A stretch of DNA of 64,000 nt, from NCBI RefSeq assembly GCF_036959255.1, contig NZ_JAWMTI010000010.1, positions 124,001 to 188,000 of the forward strand, in the 5' to 3' direction. The notes under the pieces are model-generated. The model ran no database searches. It was not told the DNA's origin and saw nothing but the letters and a program-made list of their open reading frames with translations. Numbering within the stretch: position 1 is the stretch's first letter; every line of letters starts with the position of its first letter. Below, piece after piece: positions 50,307 to 60,020 of the stretch. This DNA is from Olivibacter sp036959255 (GTDB lineage Bacteria > Bacteroidota > Bacteroidia > Sphingobacteriales > Sphingobacteriaceae). The position numbers and the translations under genes were made by a program.

Positions 50307-51221
50307 CTAACCGTGATCGAAGCCTTTCTTTATTTTAAAAACATGTAAAATAGCTGGAAATAAAGCATCCATACTTTCCTCCACTCCTTTGGTTGAGCCT
50401 GGCAATGTGATAACTAACATTGCTCCGATAAAGCCTGCTACCCCTCTAGACAACATTGATAAAGGGGTGCGTTGCTGCCCGTAGGCACGAGCGGCTTCCA
50501 TAACGCCCGGAATCTCCTGATCCAACAAGGGCTTTATAGCATCCGGGGTTGTATCGCGAGGCGAAAGGCCCGTGCCACCGGTGTAAAGTAGCAGCTGATA
50601 ATCGTTTTCTTTAAAATAGTTTGCTTTTTCCTGAATGATCTCTTTCTCATCGGGTACGACAACGTACTCACTCACTTGAATGCCATGTTTCTTTAACTTG
50701 TTAACTATAATTTTACCGGAACGATCTTCTTTTAAGCCTCGTGCAATACTATCTGAGCAAACCACCACCGCACATTTAAATGGTTTTTGCACCATTTCCT
50801 GTAATAGGTCAGATTTACCTCCCTTTTTGCTTTCCAACCTTATTCCTGTTATCTCAATGGCTTTATCAATTGGTTTAAGCATGTCATAAATCGTGAGTGC
50901 AACATTCATTGCTCCGTGCATTGCTTCTACTTCTACCCCAGTTTTGTAAATTGTATGTACTTCCACGTGGACAATGATCGATAAATCCTGTAGGTCAAAA
51001 CTGATATGAGCATATTCGATGGGAACAGGATGGCAATCAGGAACAAAATCAGCTGTTTTTTTAATTGCCAATAAACCTGAAGCTCTCGAAAATTCAAAAA
51101 CATCTCCTTTCGGAACTTCTTTATTAATGATGGCCTTTATCGTGTCTTCCGAAGAAACCTTTATAATAGCCACAGCAATTGCTTGTCGTAAGGTGTTAAA
51201 TTTATAGGTGATGTCAACCAT
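50307..51221 (-). CDS. moaC: MoaC-MogA/MoaB fusion protein of molybdopterin synthesis
   Basis: 304-aa bifunctional protein. Residues 1 to about 150 are MoaC (KGDVFEFSRASGLLAIKKTADFVPDCHPV, VEVEAMHGAMNVALTIYDMLK), which with MoaA makes cyclic pyranopterin monophosphate. Residues about 155-304 are a MogA/MoaB adenylyltransferase (CAVVVCSDSIARGLKEDRSG, LLYTGGTGLSPRDTTPDAI), which adenylates molybdopterin before Mo insertion. The Lys-Asp and His catalytic residues of MoaC appear to be present. It is last in the long minus-strand molybdenum operon, 39 bases after the MoeB-like gene. Such fusions are known in Bacteroidetes. Confidence 0.92.
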   Translation of the reverse strand: MVDITYKFNTLRQAIAVAIIKVSSEDTIKAIINKEVPKGDVFEFSRASGLLAIKKTADFVPDCHPVPIEYAHISFDLQDLSIIVHVEVHTIYKTGVEVEAMHGAMNVALTIYDMLKPIDKAIEITGIRLESKKGGKSDLLQEMVQKPFKCAVVVCSDSIARGLKEDRSGKIIVNKLKKHGIQVSEYVVVPDEKEIIQEKANYFKENDYQLLLYTGGTGLSPRDTTPDAIKPLLDQEIPGVMEAARAYGQQRTPLSMLSRGVAGFIGAMLVITLPGSTKGVEESMDALFPAILHVFKIKKGFDHG

Positions 51222-51260
51222 ATCAATTATTTTATTTTTCCGTAATACGCTACAAAATTC

Positions 51261-52358
51261 TTAAATCGGACGTTCTAGTGAATTTATTCCACCTTTTAAG
51301 CTATACACCATTTTCTTTTGAGGCTGGATCATTTCTGTGTAACGTCTGGCCGCCAGTAAGCTTCGTTTTCCGCTTTGACAAACGAACACAACGATTTCCT
51401 TTTGAATCCATCTAATTTCTTTATCTAAGGTAGATAACGGAATTTCTATAGGACTGTATTTTTTTAACTTAGGTGTTTCAAAAGCTTCACGGACGTCTAC
51501 GATATCAATATTATTGTGCGTGTATAATGACCTTAACTCTTCAGCACTAATTTCTTCTAAACTTGCCTGTTGTACGGCACATAAATATGCGTAATCAACC
51601 TCTTGAAAAGCCTGCTTGCTTTTTGGTCTTAACTGCTTGCTTAACTCCGTACGATCAATTTCTACTGTATAGGTTTGATTATTTAATGCGTTATAAGTCA
51701 ATAATTTTCCTATTAAAGGCTCACCTATACCTGTTACCAATTTGATGCACTCATTGGCTTGAAAATTACCAATAATACCGGGTAAGATATTTAAAACACC
51801 TGCTTCACTGCAGTTCATAATCTCGCCATCCTTTGGGGGGTGGGGGAAAATATCCCGGTAATTTATGCCGTTTGCAAAAATAGCGACTTGACCTTCGTAT
51901 TTAGAAACCGCCCCATAAATTAATGGTCTTTCTAAAATAGCGCAGGCATCATTGATCAAATATCGACTTTCAAAATTATCGGTACCGTCAATTACAATAT
52001 CATAACCTGCTATAATATCGATAGCATTCGATGAAGTGAGGTGTACGTCGAACGTGTCTATTTCAACGTCTGAATTTACTTTTTGAAGTGCATCTTTAGC
52101 GCAGGAGACCTTCTTCTTCCCAATATCTTGTGTTCCATACAATATTTGTCGGTGCAGATTACTTAATTCAATCAAACCGTTATCGATTATACCAATTCTG
52201 CCGAAACCTGCAGCTGTTAAATAAAGTAAGGCAGGACATCCCAAGCCACCTGCTCCAACTACAAGCACCGATGTTTGCAACAGCTTCCGTTGCCCAATGA
52301 CACCAAATTCCCTCAGTATCCTTTGTCGATGATAGCGTTCGCTTAAACTTCTTTCCAT
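51261..52358 (-). CDS. moeB: MoeB/ThiF-type adenylyltransferase with rhodanese domain
   Basis: 365-aa protein. The N-terminal 250 residues are an E1-like adenylyltransferase (GAGGLGCPALLYLTAAGFGRIGIIDNG, ELSNLHRQILY, DGTDNFESRYLINDAC), which charges the C-terminal Gly of MoaD. Residues about 265-365 are a rhodanese domain with the active-site loop VCQSGKRSLLAARR (Cys near 331). This MoeBR/MOCS3 layout supplies both activation and sulfur transfer. The zinc-binding cysteine pairs of MoeB are not obvious. The next gene upstream, only 11 bases away, is its partner MoaD. Confidence 0.9.
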   Translation of the reverse strand: MERSLSERYHRQRILREFGVIGQRKLLQTSVLVVGAGGLGCPALLYLTAAGFGRIGIIDNGLIELSNLHRQILYGTQDIGKKKVSCAKDALQKVNSDVEIDTFDVHLTSSNAIDIIAGYDIVIDGTDNFESRYLINDACAILERPLIYGAVSKYEGQVAIFANGINYRDIFPHPPKDGEIMNCSEAGVLNILPGIIGNFQANECIKLVTGIGEPLIGKLLTYNALNNQTYTVEIDRTELSKQLRPKSKQAFQEVDYAYLCAVQQASLEEISAEELRSLYTHNNIDIVDVREAFETPKLKKYSPIEIPLSTLDKEIRWIQKEIVVFVCQSGKRSLLAARRYTEMIQPQKKMVYSLKGGINSLERPI

Positions 52359-52369
52359 ACCTCTTTATC

Positions 52370-52603
52370 TTATCCTCCTGAAAACGGTGGAAGTAAAGCG
52401 ACTTCCACTTCTTGTGGTAACATTACGTTGGTTCTAATAATTTTCTTATCGATTGCTATCACATATTTTGTATGAGCAAGTAAAGGATAACGTTCCACAA
52501 GAGAATCCTTCAATTGATCGGTATCCCGAACATGCGCTATTTTCAATTGTGAACAACCTGTCACATCAGTTAATTGACCGAAGAATAATATTGAAATAGC
52601 CAT
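52370..52603 (-). CDS. moaD: Molybdopterin synthase small subunit MoaD
   Basis: 77-aa ubiquitin-like sulfur carrier. It starts MAISILFFGQLTDVTG and ends VALLPPFSGG, the C-terminal Gly-Gly that carries the thiocarboxylate. Length and ending fit MoaD. Its usual partner MoaE is not encoded between this gene and moeA, nor elsewhere in the window. Confidence 0.9.
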   Translation of the reverse strand: MAISILFFGQLTDVTGCSQLKIAHVRDTDQLKDSLVERYPLLAHTKYVIAIDKKIIRTNVMLPQEVEVALLPPFSGG

Positions 52604-52673
52604 TCTGTATCAAATTAGGCAAAAATAAATAAAGAATATAAAAACAATAACGAAGGTCTACCGTCGCAATAAA

Positions 52674-53873
52674 TCAACCATAAGCAGGAAGTAAATGTAT
52701 TTCAACCAACTCGCCTTCCAAATAGCTCTTCATTTCCCCTTTCAATGCAACAAGACAATTAGCCCTCGCAAATGAGTGTAGTCTGTAAGATTCTTGCGCA
52801 TGAAGTATCATGACCTTATCCTGGTGGTAATATCCTTTCAAGAAATGTGTCAGTTGATGTTTTTTTGTATAAGCAGCTGCTAATGGCACATTGAGCGTTT
52901 TTAATTGGTTCTCTTGACCACCAAGAGCCCGTATAACCGGCCATACGTATTCATAAAAGCAAGTCAACACAGCAGAAGGGTTTCCGGGAAGTCCGAATAT
53001 AACTTGCTCCGATTTTCGTCCAAAAAACAAGGGCTTCCCTGGACGTTGCTTAATCTTATGAAAAAGCTTCTCAATGCCGCAGGCTTCTGAAGCACGTATT
53101 ACAAAATCATAATCCCCAACACTCACCCCGCCCGTAAGCATCACCAAGTCTGCGAATACCAGTGCATCTTGCAGTTGCTTAACTGTATCGGCCAAGCTGT
53201 CCTTTGCGTAAAATACCTTAATCTCACTTATTCCCATCTGCAAAAGAGCTGCAGTTAACATACCAGAAGACGCCTCATACACTTCACCATAGGCTAGCGG
53301 AATGCCCGGTTGTTGGAGTTCATCACCGGTAATCACGATTGCAACGCTAGGCGGAGCGAATACATTAACATTGGCCAAACCAATTCCACGTAAAAAACCA
53401 ATACTAGCAGGGCTTAGCGTTGTGCCTGCAGATAAGGCTAGTTCTCCTCTTTTTATTTCCGATCCTTTCAGCCTTACATGATCACCCAAAGAAATATCAG
53501 GATCCTGTATGAAAATGTGGTTATCTTTTACTTCAACTACCTCCTGTTTAATCACGGTATCTGTACCGAGAGGAAGTGGCGCACCTGTAAAGATGCGTAC
53601 CGCTCTTGAACCACTCACTTCAATTCTCGCTTTACTCCCGGCCGGTACTTCATGGACGATAGGCAATGACTGTCCCGGATTCCAATTTTGAAACGAAAAG
53701 GCGTAACCATCCATCGACGATTGATCAAATGCAGGTATGTCAGCAGGTGCATGTAAATCCGTTGCTAACACCCTTCCGAAAGCACCTTGAACAGGTACAT
53801 CGACCGCCTTTTTCTTAAATTGTTGCTTGTTAATAATATGCCTTGCTTCGTCAACACTAATCGGCTGATCCAT
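52674..53873 (-). CDS. moeA: Molybdopterin molybdotransferase MoeA
   Basis: 399-aa enzyme that inserts molybdate into adenylylated molybdopterin. Blocks seen: FGRVLATDLHAPADIPAFDQSSMDGYA (N-terminal, with the DQSSMDGYA motif), IFTGAPLPLGTDTVIKQE, VMLTGGVSVGDYDFV (MoCF-type domain) and IFGLPGNPSAVLTCF. The C-terminal beta-barrel is complete. ATG at 53873. It lies 19 bases after moaA and is followed by moaD after 70 bases. Confidence 0.93.
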   Translation of the reverse strand: MDQPISVDEARHIINKQQFKKKAVDVPVQGAFGRVLATDLHAPADIPAFDQSSMDGYAFSFQNWNPGQSLPIVHEVPAGSKARIEVSGSRAVRIFTGAPLPLGTDTVIKQEVVEVKDNHIFIQDPDISLGDHVRLKGSEIKRGELALSAGTTLSPASIGFLRGIGLANVNVFAPPSVAIVITGDELQQPGIPLAYGEVYEASSGMLTAALLQMGISEIKVFYAKDSLADTVKQLQDALVFADLVMLTGGVSVGDYDFVIRASEACGIEKLFHKIKQRPGKPLFFGRKSEQVIFGLPGNPSAVLTCFYEYVWPVIRALGGQENQLKTLNVPLAAAYTKKHQLTHFLKGYYHQDKVMILHAQESYRLHSFARANCLVALKGEMKSYLEGELVEIHLLPAYG

Positions 53874-53892
53874 ATCTATTATTTTTTGTTTA

Positions 53893-54885
53893 TCAACCTC
53901 CGATACTTATCATACTCCTGTTTTCGAGGTTTTCTTGTTTAAGTTCATTAAAATCAACATTGAACTGTCCGCCTAATTTTTCTGCCTTGGTTGAAATATT
54001 TTGTAAAATCAACGGTTCAAGTGGCAGGCCATTCCTTAATGCTCCTAATAAATCACTCTCATTTTTTGAGAATAGGCAATTTTTCATTTTCCCGTCAGCC
54101 GTTAACCGCAAACGATTACAACCGGCACAGAATGGAGCACTCATCGTACTAATAACTGAAAATTCACCTTGATGCCCAAGGATTTTGTAATGCTTAGCGG
54201 TATCGTGTAACGTTCCTTCCACTGCTTGAATTTCATATCTTGACTCAACGAGACTTATTATTTCCTTTAAACTAAAGACCTGATTGCTCGTCCATTTATT
54301 ACCCTCAAAAGGCATAAACTCAATAAAGCGCACATCTAACTTTTCGTTCTTTGTCCATGCCGCAAAATCTATTATTTCATCTTCGTTGAAATCTCTCATT
54401 ACCACCATGTTGATTTTCACCTGAAAACCTCGTTCAAGCGCATCAGTAATATTTTGCAGCGTTATATCAAACTTATCCCTTCGCGTTAGTTTTTTAAATT
54501 TTTCCGGTGATAAGGTATCCAGGCTAATATTCAATGTGTCAATACCTGCTTCTCTCAATGTGTCGAAATAACGATCTAACAAGATAGCGTTCGTGGTAAT
54601 GTGCAAACTCACCGGTAGTTTAGCCAGTCGCAAAATAATATCTCCAAAATCACTTCGAACCATCGGTTCACCACCCGTAAGTCTTATTTTATTGACGCCT
54701 AAACGAATAAAATGATTTGCGATAATTTCTATCTCTTCCGATGACATTAAGTGCTTCATCGGCGTAAAATCATAACTCTCTTCCGGCATACAGTAAAAGC
54801 AACGAAGGTTACACTTGTCCGTTAAAGATATCCGCAAATAATCATGGACTCTACCGAATCTATCAACTATTTTATTATTCACCAT
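53893..54885 (-). CDS. moaA: GTP 3',8-cyclase MoaA
   Basis: 330-aa radical-SAM enzyme that starts Moco synthesis by cyclising GTP. The first Fe-S cluster motif is DKCNLRCFYCMP (CxxxCxxC), with KIRLTGGEPMVRSD as the SAM-binding region. The second cluster, unique to MoaA, is SAPFCAGCNRLRLTADGKMKNC. The tail ends RSMISIGG with the Gly-Gly needed for activity. It is followed by moeA after 19 bases and preceded by the MocA-like gene with a 2-base gap. Confidence 0.95.
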   Translation of the reverse strand: MVNNKIVDRFGRVHDYLRISLTDKCNLRCFYCMPEESYDFTPMKHLMSSEEIEIIANHFIRLGVNKIRLTGGEPMVRSDFGDIILRLAKLPVSLHITTNAILLDRYFDTLREAGIDTLNISLDTLSPEKFKKLTRRDKFDITLQNITDALERGFQVKINMVVMRDFNEDEIIDFAAWTKNEKLDVRFIEFMPFEGNKWTSNQVFSLKEIISLVESRYEIQAVEGTLHDTAKHYKILGHQGEFSVISTMSAPFCAGCNRLRLTADGKMKNCLFSKNESDLLGALRNGLPLEPLILQNISTKAEKLGGQFNVDFNELKQENLENRSMISIGG

Positions 54886-54887
54886 TC

Positions 54888-55499
54888 TTATTGCTGTTTA
54901 TCATTCGTTGCGATAATCAGATTCGAATAAACCTCTTCTGTATCCACATCTATTTCACCTAAAGGGAATGAAATAGCCATTGTTTCTTTCCAATACTTTT
55001 GAATGAGCCCCTTGGCGCCTGTATCTCCTTTTAAGCAACTCAGTTCTTTAAAGAGAACGTTATTAAATAAAGCAGGTACCCCCAACTGGCGAGCATAGGA
55101 ACTGGCTACAATTTTCACCTTTGTTCTTTGCTGCTCATTTATGAGTTTTCTTATATGCGTTTCATTTACGTAAGGTTGGTCGCATACCATAATGATTATA
55201 TTCTCTATTTCTTCATAGTTCGTCAAAATAAAATCAACACCACATCGGATGGACGACGCAATTCCTTCTTGAAAATGAGGATTAAATACAATATCAATCT
55301 TTTGCTCGCTAATTTCTTTCGTCACAAGTTCCGCGATAGCTCCCACAACAACGACCAATGCGGCAGGATTCGTTCGCTCAGCAACCTGAACACTTCGACG
55401 AATCAACGTATTGCCCTGATAGGACAGTAACTGTTTTGGTCTTCCCAAACGACGAGAAGAACCAGCTGCCAGTAATATGATTCCGTTCCGTGTCGGCAT
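54888..55499 (-). CDS. mocA: MocA/MobA-type molybdenum cofactor nucleotidyltransferase
   Basis: 203-aa nucleotidyltransferase. The N-terminal motif IILLAAGSSRRLGRPKQLLSYQG and the VCDQPYVNETHI metal-site motif place it in the MocA/MobA group. MocA makes the cytosine dinucleotide form (MCD) used by xanthine-oxidase-family enzymes. Because the same operon encodes an Ior-type hydroxylase of that family, the CTP-specific MocA role is the better guess. It lies between xdhC (4 bases) and moaA (2 bases). Confidence 0.82.
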   Translation of the reverse strand: MPTRNGIILLAAGSSRRLGRPKQLLSYQGNTLIRRSVQVAERTNPAALVVVVGAIAELVTKEISEQKIDIVFNPHFQEGIASSIRCGVDFILTNYEEIENIIIMVCDQPYVNETHIRKLINEQQRTKVKIVASSYARQLGVPALFNNVLFKELSCLKGDTGAKGLIQKYWKETMAISFPLGEIDVDTEEVYSNLIIATNDKQQ

Positions 55500-55503
55500 T
55501 TAT

Positions 55504-56673
55504 CTATAATCGCGAGTTGATAATCTGATTGTTCCTACTATGAATCTTTCCAGGGTAATCCCGTAAAAACCCGCTTTCTCTTTTGGCAAAAATAGCTTTA
55601 ATTTCCGCAATAATAGACAAGGCTATTTCCTCGGGCGTCTCCGCACCTATATTCAATCCAATTGGACTAAATAAGCGAATTAAAGCCTCGTCCTGCCAGA
55701 GGACGCCCGCTTCATCTAACTCTGCTAAAATTCTGTCTTTTTTCTTTTTGGGACCTAACATACCAATGTATGGTACGTAGTTTTCAGACAATAATACTTT
55801 TAATAAGCTTTTGTCATAATGATAATTATGGCTCATTAAAACGACAGCAGTTCGGTCATCCAATAGAACATTATCGAAGGCCTTATCCGCATCGGAAACA
55901 ACTATTTGACAGGACGGGAAACGTGAGGTTGTTGCATAAGCAGGTCGCCCGTCAACTAGGGTAATTTGCCAACCCAATATTTCCGCCATATTTACCAACG
56001 GAAAGACATCATTCCCTGCCCCTGCAATTACCAACGAGACGTTCGGTTCTAAATATTCAAAAATTGCCGTGAGCGTCGTATTTTCAGCAGATATGCCTGA
56101 TGTTTCATACTTCACAAAGCATGTATATTGCTGTTCGAAAGTTTTATGAATGTCCTTTAAAAAGATGTCGACCGGTAACGCAAATATGCCCGACTTAAAA
56201 ACCGCGCTGTCATTTTTAATCAGTAAATGGGTTCCCTGTAACTGGCTCCATTTATCGCGTAAAGAAAAGAAAGTAACAATTACACTTGCCTTTCTAGTAC
56301 GCATCGCTTCCCTTAACAGTTCAATTGGGTTCGCATTATCTTTGTGATTAATGGGTTCTATCAATACGCGGATAATACCATTACACCCCAACCCCATCCC
56401 GAAAATAGCATCGTCATCATCACTGGTATCATAGGTCGTAAGCAGTGTTTTGTTTTCGACAATGGCCATCAATGCTTTTCGTAAAGCATCTCCCTCAAGA
56501 CAACCACCACTGATCGCACCGGTAAGCGTACCATCTTCGTTCACTAGCATTCTCGCTCCCGGCCCCCTGTAAGACGACCCTTCCACGTGTACGACTGTAG
56601 CCAATGCTACACGCTGCCCTTTCTGACGGGCTATTTCATAGGCCTTTAAGATTTGCTTTATTTCCTTCATCAA
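55504..56673 (-). CDS. xdhC: XdhC/CoxI-family Moco maturation protein
   Basis: 389-aa protein needed to load sulfurated Moco into xanthine-oxidase-type enzymes. The N-terminal XdhC/CoxI segment shows LATVVHVEGSSYRGPGARMLV and TGAISGGCLEGDALRKA. The C-terminal part has a nucleotide-binding fold (SLVIAGAGNDVFPLVNMAEILGW), followed by VVLMSHNYHYDKSLL and YIGMLGPKKKKDRIL. It overlaps the cysteine desulfurase gene by 4 bases, so the two are coupled in translation. Confidence 0.92.
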   Translation of the reverse strand: MMKEIKQILKAYEIARQKGQRVALATVVHVEGSSYRGPGARMLVNEDGTLTGAISGGCLEGDALRKALMAIVENKTLLTTYDTSDDDDAIFGMGLGCNGIIRVLIEPINHKDNANPIELLREAMRTRKASVIVTFFSLRDKWSQLQGTHLLIKNDSAVFKSGIFALPVDIFLKDIHKTFEQQYTCFVKYETSGISAENTTLTAIFEYLEPNVSLVIAGAGNDVFPLVNMAEILGWQITLVDGRPAYATTSRFPSCQIVVSDADKAFDNVLLDDRTAVVLMSHNYHYDKSLLKVLLSENYVPYIGMLGPKKKKDRILAELDEAGVLWQDEALIRLFSPIGLNIGAETPEEIALSIIAEIKAIFAKRESGFLRDYPGKIHSRNNQIINSRL

Positions 56674-57851
56674 CTCGATTTAACTATGTTTAATCTCTTT
56701 TCCGATAACATTTCCTTTATTGCATCACTTAATATAGTAATGGCATAGAGCATATCTTCCATCTTTGTAAATCTACCTAGACTGATTCGTACCGTCTGAT
56801 GCGCTTCTTCTTTCGTTAGTCCCATGGCCGTTAACACATGCGATACCTGCTGCGTTAGTCCGGAACAGGCACTGCCACGGCTTAATGCTAAATATTTGGA
56901 AACCTTCAACAGCAATCCTTCTGCATCTATTCCTGACAATAGTATATTGCTAACATGTGGCAACCTATTTGTTCCTCCATTAACAACGAGTCCGGTCACA
57001 TTTTTCAACAACGAGGCCTCAAAACGATTTCGAAGCGTTTGTAGACGAGCCCCCTCCATCTCCATTTCTTCGCTACATATGGTGGCTGCCCGGCCAAAAC
57101 CTACAATACCGGCCGTGTTTAGCGTACCGCCTCTATATCCCCCTTCATGAGCCCCTCCATGTTGTTGTTTAAAAACAAGTGTCCTTCGTAATTTCTTGCT
57201 TATAAAAAGTGCTCCAACTCCCTTTGGACCATATATTTTGTGAGCCGAAAAACATAACAGATCGATTCCATCGATCTGAACATCAACGGGAATTTTCCCA
57301 ACAGCCTGCGTTGCATCGCACATAAACAATACTTGATATTTCTTTGCAATTGCACCTATTTCTTTTACCGGATTAATAACACCTGTTTCATTATTTGCAT
57401 ACATAATAGCAATTGCAAGTGTATCAGGCCTAATAGCACGTTCTAAGGCTTCCAACGAAAAATCCCCTTCCTTATTGACTTCCAGATACGTAATGGTATT
57501 TCCTTGCTGCTCGAGGTATCGACAAGAATCCAATACAGCTTCATGTTCCACTTTTGTTGTAATAATATGATTGCCTTTTCGACCACTCCCTTCTACAAGT
57601 CCCTTCAATGCCAGATTAATAGATTCTGTCGCGCCTGAAGTGAAAATCACTTGCTGTGGTCTCGCACCGATCAATTCTGCCACTTGCTCTCTCGCAAATT
57701 CAATCGCTTCTTTCGCCATCCACCCATAATGGTGATCTTTACTGGCTGCATTGCCGAAATAGTTGCCAAAATAAGGTAACATCTGCTCCACAACGCGCGG
57801 ATCACAGGGTGTAGTTGCACAATAATCCAAGTATAAAGGCAATTCGTTCAT
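56670..57851 (-). CDS. Cysteine desulfurase (NifS/IscS family) linked to Moco sulfuration
   Basis: 393-aa PLP enzyme that releases sulfur from cysteine. The PLP lysine lies in SAHKIYGPKGVGAL, with the ATQAVGKIPV aspartate/glutamine region before it. The active cysteine sits in SRGSACSG near residue 330, in the long flexible loop of group I enzymes. It overlaps both neighbours by 4 bases: the Mo-hydroxylase large subunit gene upstream and xdhC downstream. This context matches Rhodobacter NifS4, which sulfurates Moco for XdhC. General Fe-S supply is unlikely, as no scaffold gene is near. Confidence 0.9.
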   Translation of the reverse strand: MNELPLYLDYCATTPCDPRVVEQMLPYFGNYFGNAASKDHHYGWMAKEAIEFAREQVAELIGARPQQVIFTSGATESINLALKGLVEGSGRKGNHIITTKVEHEAVLDSCRYLEQQGNTITYLEVNKEGDFSLEALERAIRPDTLAIAIMYANNETGVINPVKEIGAIAKKYQVLFMCDATQAVGKIPVDVQIDGIDLLCFSAHKIYGPKGVGALFISKKLRRTLVFKQQHGGAHEGGYRGGTLNTAGIVGFGRAATICSEEMEMEGARLQTLRNRFEASLLKNVTGLVVNGGTNRLPHVSNILLSGIDAEGLLLKVSKYLALSRGSACSGLTQQVSHVLTAMGLTKEEAHQTVRISLGRFTKMEDMLYAITILSDAIKEMLSEKRLNIVKSS

Positions 57852-59980
57852 ATAAAAAGACCGCTTTTAACAAATGGCTGTGTTTTGAGTCGAATTCCCG
57901 TTGCAGCAAAGACAGCATTGGCAAGAGCAGGTGCCGCTGGTGGTAAACCAGGTTCCCCCAAACCCGTTGGCCGTTCATTGCTTCTTATAAAATGAACCTC
58001 CACTTCGGGTGATTCAGCCATACGAATCATCCGATAATTATTGAAGTTGCTTTGATCAGGTTTGCCCTTTGTGAGACTTAGCTCTGCATACATTGCATGT
58101 CCGATACCATCTATAATGGCCCCCTCTAGTTGTGTCTCAGCTCCACTGAGATTAACAACCGTTCCACAATCTGCAACGCAATAAATCTTTTTAAGCTTGA
58201 GTTTTCCATCTGCTTGCTTCACTAATTCCGCTACCTCTGCGACATAGGTTTCAAATGAAAAATGAGCTGCAAAACCCTGAAATATATTATGATCTTTCGA
58301 TTTTCCCCAACCGGAAACTTCCGCAGCTTTTTGAATAACAGCGGCGAACCGTAAAGGATCATACTTTATTTTACCGACAGCATTTGTTCTGACCTGTTCC
58401 AGTAATTCCAAACGGAACCTGACAGGATCCTTATTTGTCTGATGCGCAATCTCGTCAATAAATGATTGCTCACTGAAGGCAAGAAAGTTATGGGTTGGCC
58501 CGCGCCATGGAGCGGTTGGTACAGGTGAGGGATAAATATCCGAATCTACTTGATAATGCGGAATTGCTCCCGCGGGGAAACTGTCTGCACTTGCCGCTCC
58601 CGCCCCTACCCCAATGGAACGATGATGCCATGCAACCAATTTATTATTTGCATCGACACCAGCTGTGTATTTATAGCTATACATAGGCCTGTAAAAACCA
58701 CCGGTCATGTCACTTTCCCTAGACCATATCACATTTACAGGTATTTCACCACCCAATTTAGATACCCAGGCAGCATCTTCAACAAAATCAGACATTAACC
58801 TTCTTCCAAAGCCCCCTCCCATTCTCGTCATCATCACAGATACATTTTCTTCGGGAAATTTCAATAATTCAGCAATTCGTGTACGCGTACGCTCTGGTGT
58901 TTGTATAGGGCCATGGAGTTCTACACCATTTTTCTTCACGTGCGCAAAGAAATTCATTGGTTCCATCGTATTATGGGCTAAAAACGGGGCTTCAAACGTC
59001 AGTTCGACAATTTTTGAGGCGGCAGATAATGCCGCAATGACATTTCCGTCTTTTCGCTTTGAATCTTCTTTCGGACTTTTTGATAAGGCCATTTTTAGCT
59101 TTTCCCGATAATCCATTGTACCTTCCAAAATCCCTTCATCTGCCCACTCGGCTTTTATCTTTTTCGCTCCTTGAAAAACCTCCCAAGTCGACAGGCCGAT
59201 TATCGCGATTTTATTATCAAAACGAAGCACTTGTTCTATACCCTTTGACTTAAGGGCTTCTCCATCATCCAGGGATTTTAGTACTTGTCCGAAAGCGGGA
59301 GGTCTGATAACGGTTGCATAGCGCATCCCCTCTCTCTTCGTGTCAATACCATATCGATATCGGCCTGTAATAATTGCCTCATTGTCAACATTGGCTATAC
59401 GTTTACCAATAAGTTTAAAAGATTCGGGGGATTTTATTACAACATTTTGAGGTACTTCCAAAGTAGCAGCTAGTTCTACCAACTTGCCATACGGAATTTT
59501 TTCGCCATTTTGTTTGTTAACAACCATCCCATCTTTGGTTGTCAGCATTTCTTCCTTTAATGCCCACTTCGTCGCCGCTGCACTAATTAACATGGCTCTT
59601 GCAGTAGCACCTATTTGTCGAAATGAATCCCAGCTCTCCCGTACTGAACCACTGCCTCCTGCTACTTGCCGTTTATATTTTTGGGTATCTAAACCTGCCT
59701 GTTCCACTTTTATTGTCGTCCAATCTACATCCAGTTCTTCTGCTACCAACATAGGCAAAGCGGTTTTCACCCCCTGTCCTATTTCCGGATTAGGATTTAT
59801 AATAATAACCTGACCGCTTGTATCGATCTTGATGAACGCATTCAAGTCTACCAACTTACCGCTTTTGTCCTCATCTGAACAGGATAATAACGAATTAAAA
59901 CCTAAAAATAATCCACCTCCCGCCAAAGCTCCTACACGGATAAAATCTCTTCTATTCAATTTCTTAATCCCTTCCTTCAT
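57848..59980 (-). CDS. Ior-type molybdenum hydroxylase large subunit (Tat-exported)
   Basis: 710-aa Moco-binding subunit of the xanthine-oxidase family, isoquinoline 1-oxidoreductase-beta type. Twin-arginine signal NRRDFIRVGALAGGG, with SLLSC next to it suggesting a Tat-lipoprotein or a kept anchor. Moco contacts are GGGFGRR near residue 385 and TAPWRGP, and the catalytic Glu lies in GLGEPGLPPAAPALANA near the C-terminus. Large-subunit order and length match the Ior group, smaller than XdhB. It needs the 2Fe-2S subunit (60021-60476) and MCD cofactor, and it is transcribed with xdhC and the Mo cofactor genes. The substrate (aldehyde, N-heterocycle) cannot be told. Confidence 0.9.
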   Translation of the reverse strand: MKEGIKKLNRRDFIRVGALAGGGLFLGFNSLLSCSDEDKSGKLVDLNAFIKIDTSGQVIIINPNPEIGQGVKTALPMLVAEELDVDWTTIKVEQAGLDTQKYKRQVAGGSGSVRESWDSFRQIGATARAMLISAAATKWALKEEMLTTKDGMVVNKQNGEKIPYGKLVELAATLEVPQNVVIKSPESFKLIGKRIANVDNEAIITGRYRYGIDTKREGMRYATVIRPPAFGQVLKSLDDGEALKSKGIEQVLRFDNKIAIIGLSTWEVFQGAKKIKAEWADEGILEGTMDYREKLKMALSKSPKEDSKRKDGNVIAALSAASKIVELTFEAPFLAHNTMEPMNFFAHVKKNGVELHGPIQTPERTRTRIAELLKFPEENVSVMMTRMGGGFGRRLMSDFVEDAAWVSKLGGEIPVNVIWSRESDMTGGFYRPMYSYKYTAGVDANNKLVAWHHRSIGVGAGAASADSFPAGAIPHYQVDSDIYPSPVPTAPWRGPTHNFLAFSEQSFIDEIAHQTNKDPVRFRLELLEQVRTNAVGKIKYDPLRFAAVIQKAAEVSGWGKSKDHNIFQGFAAHFSFETYVAEVAELVKQADGKLKLKKIYCVADCGTVVNLSGAETQLEGAIIDGIGHAMYAELSLTKGKPDQSNFNNYRMIRMAESPEVEVHFIRSNERPTGLGEPGLPPAAPALANAVFAATGIRLKTQPFVKSGLFI

Positions 59981-60020
59981 AATTGAGTCAATTATTTGTT
60001 AATGGTTTTTTTAACACGAG

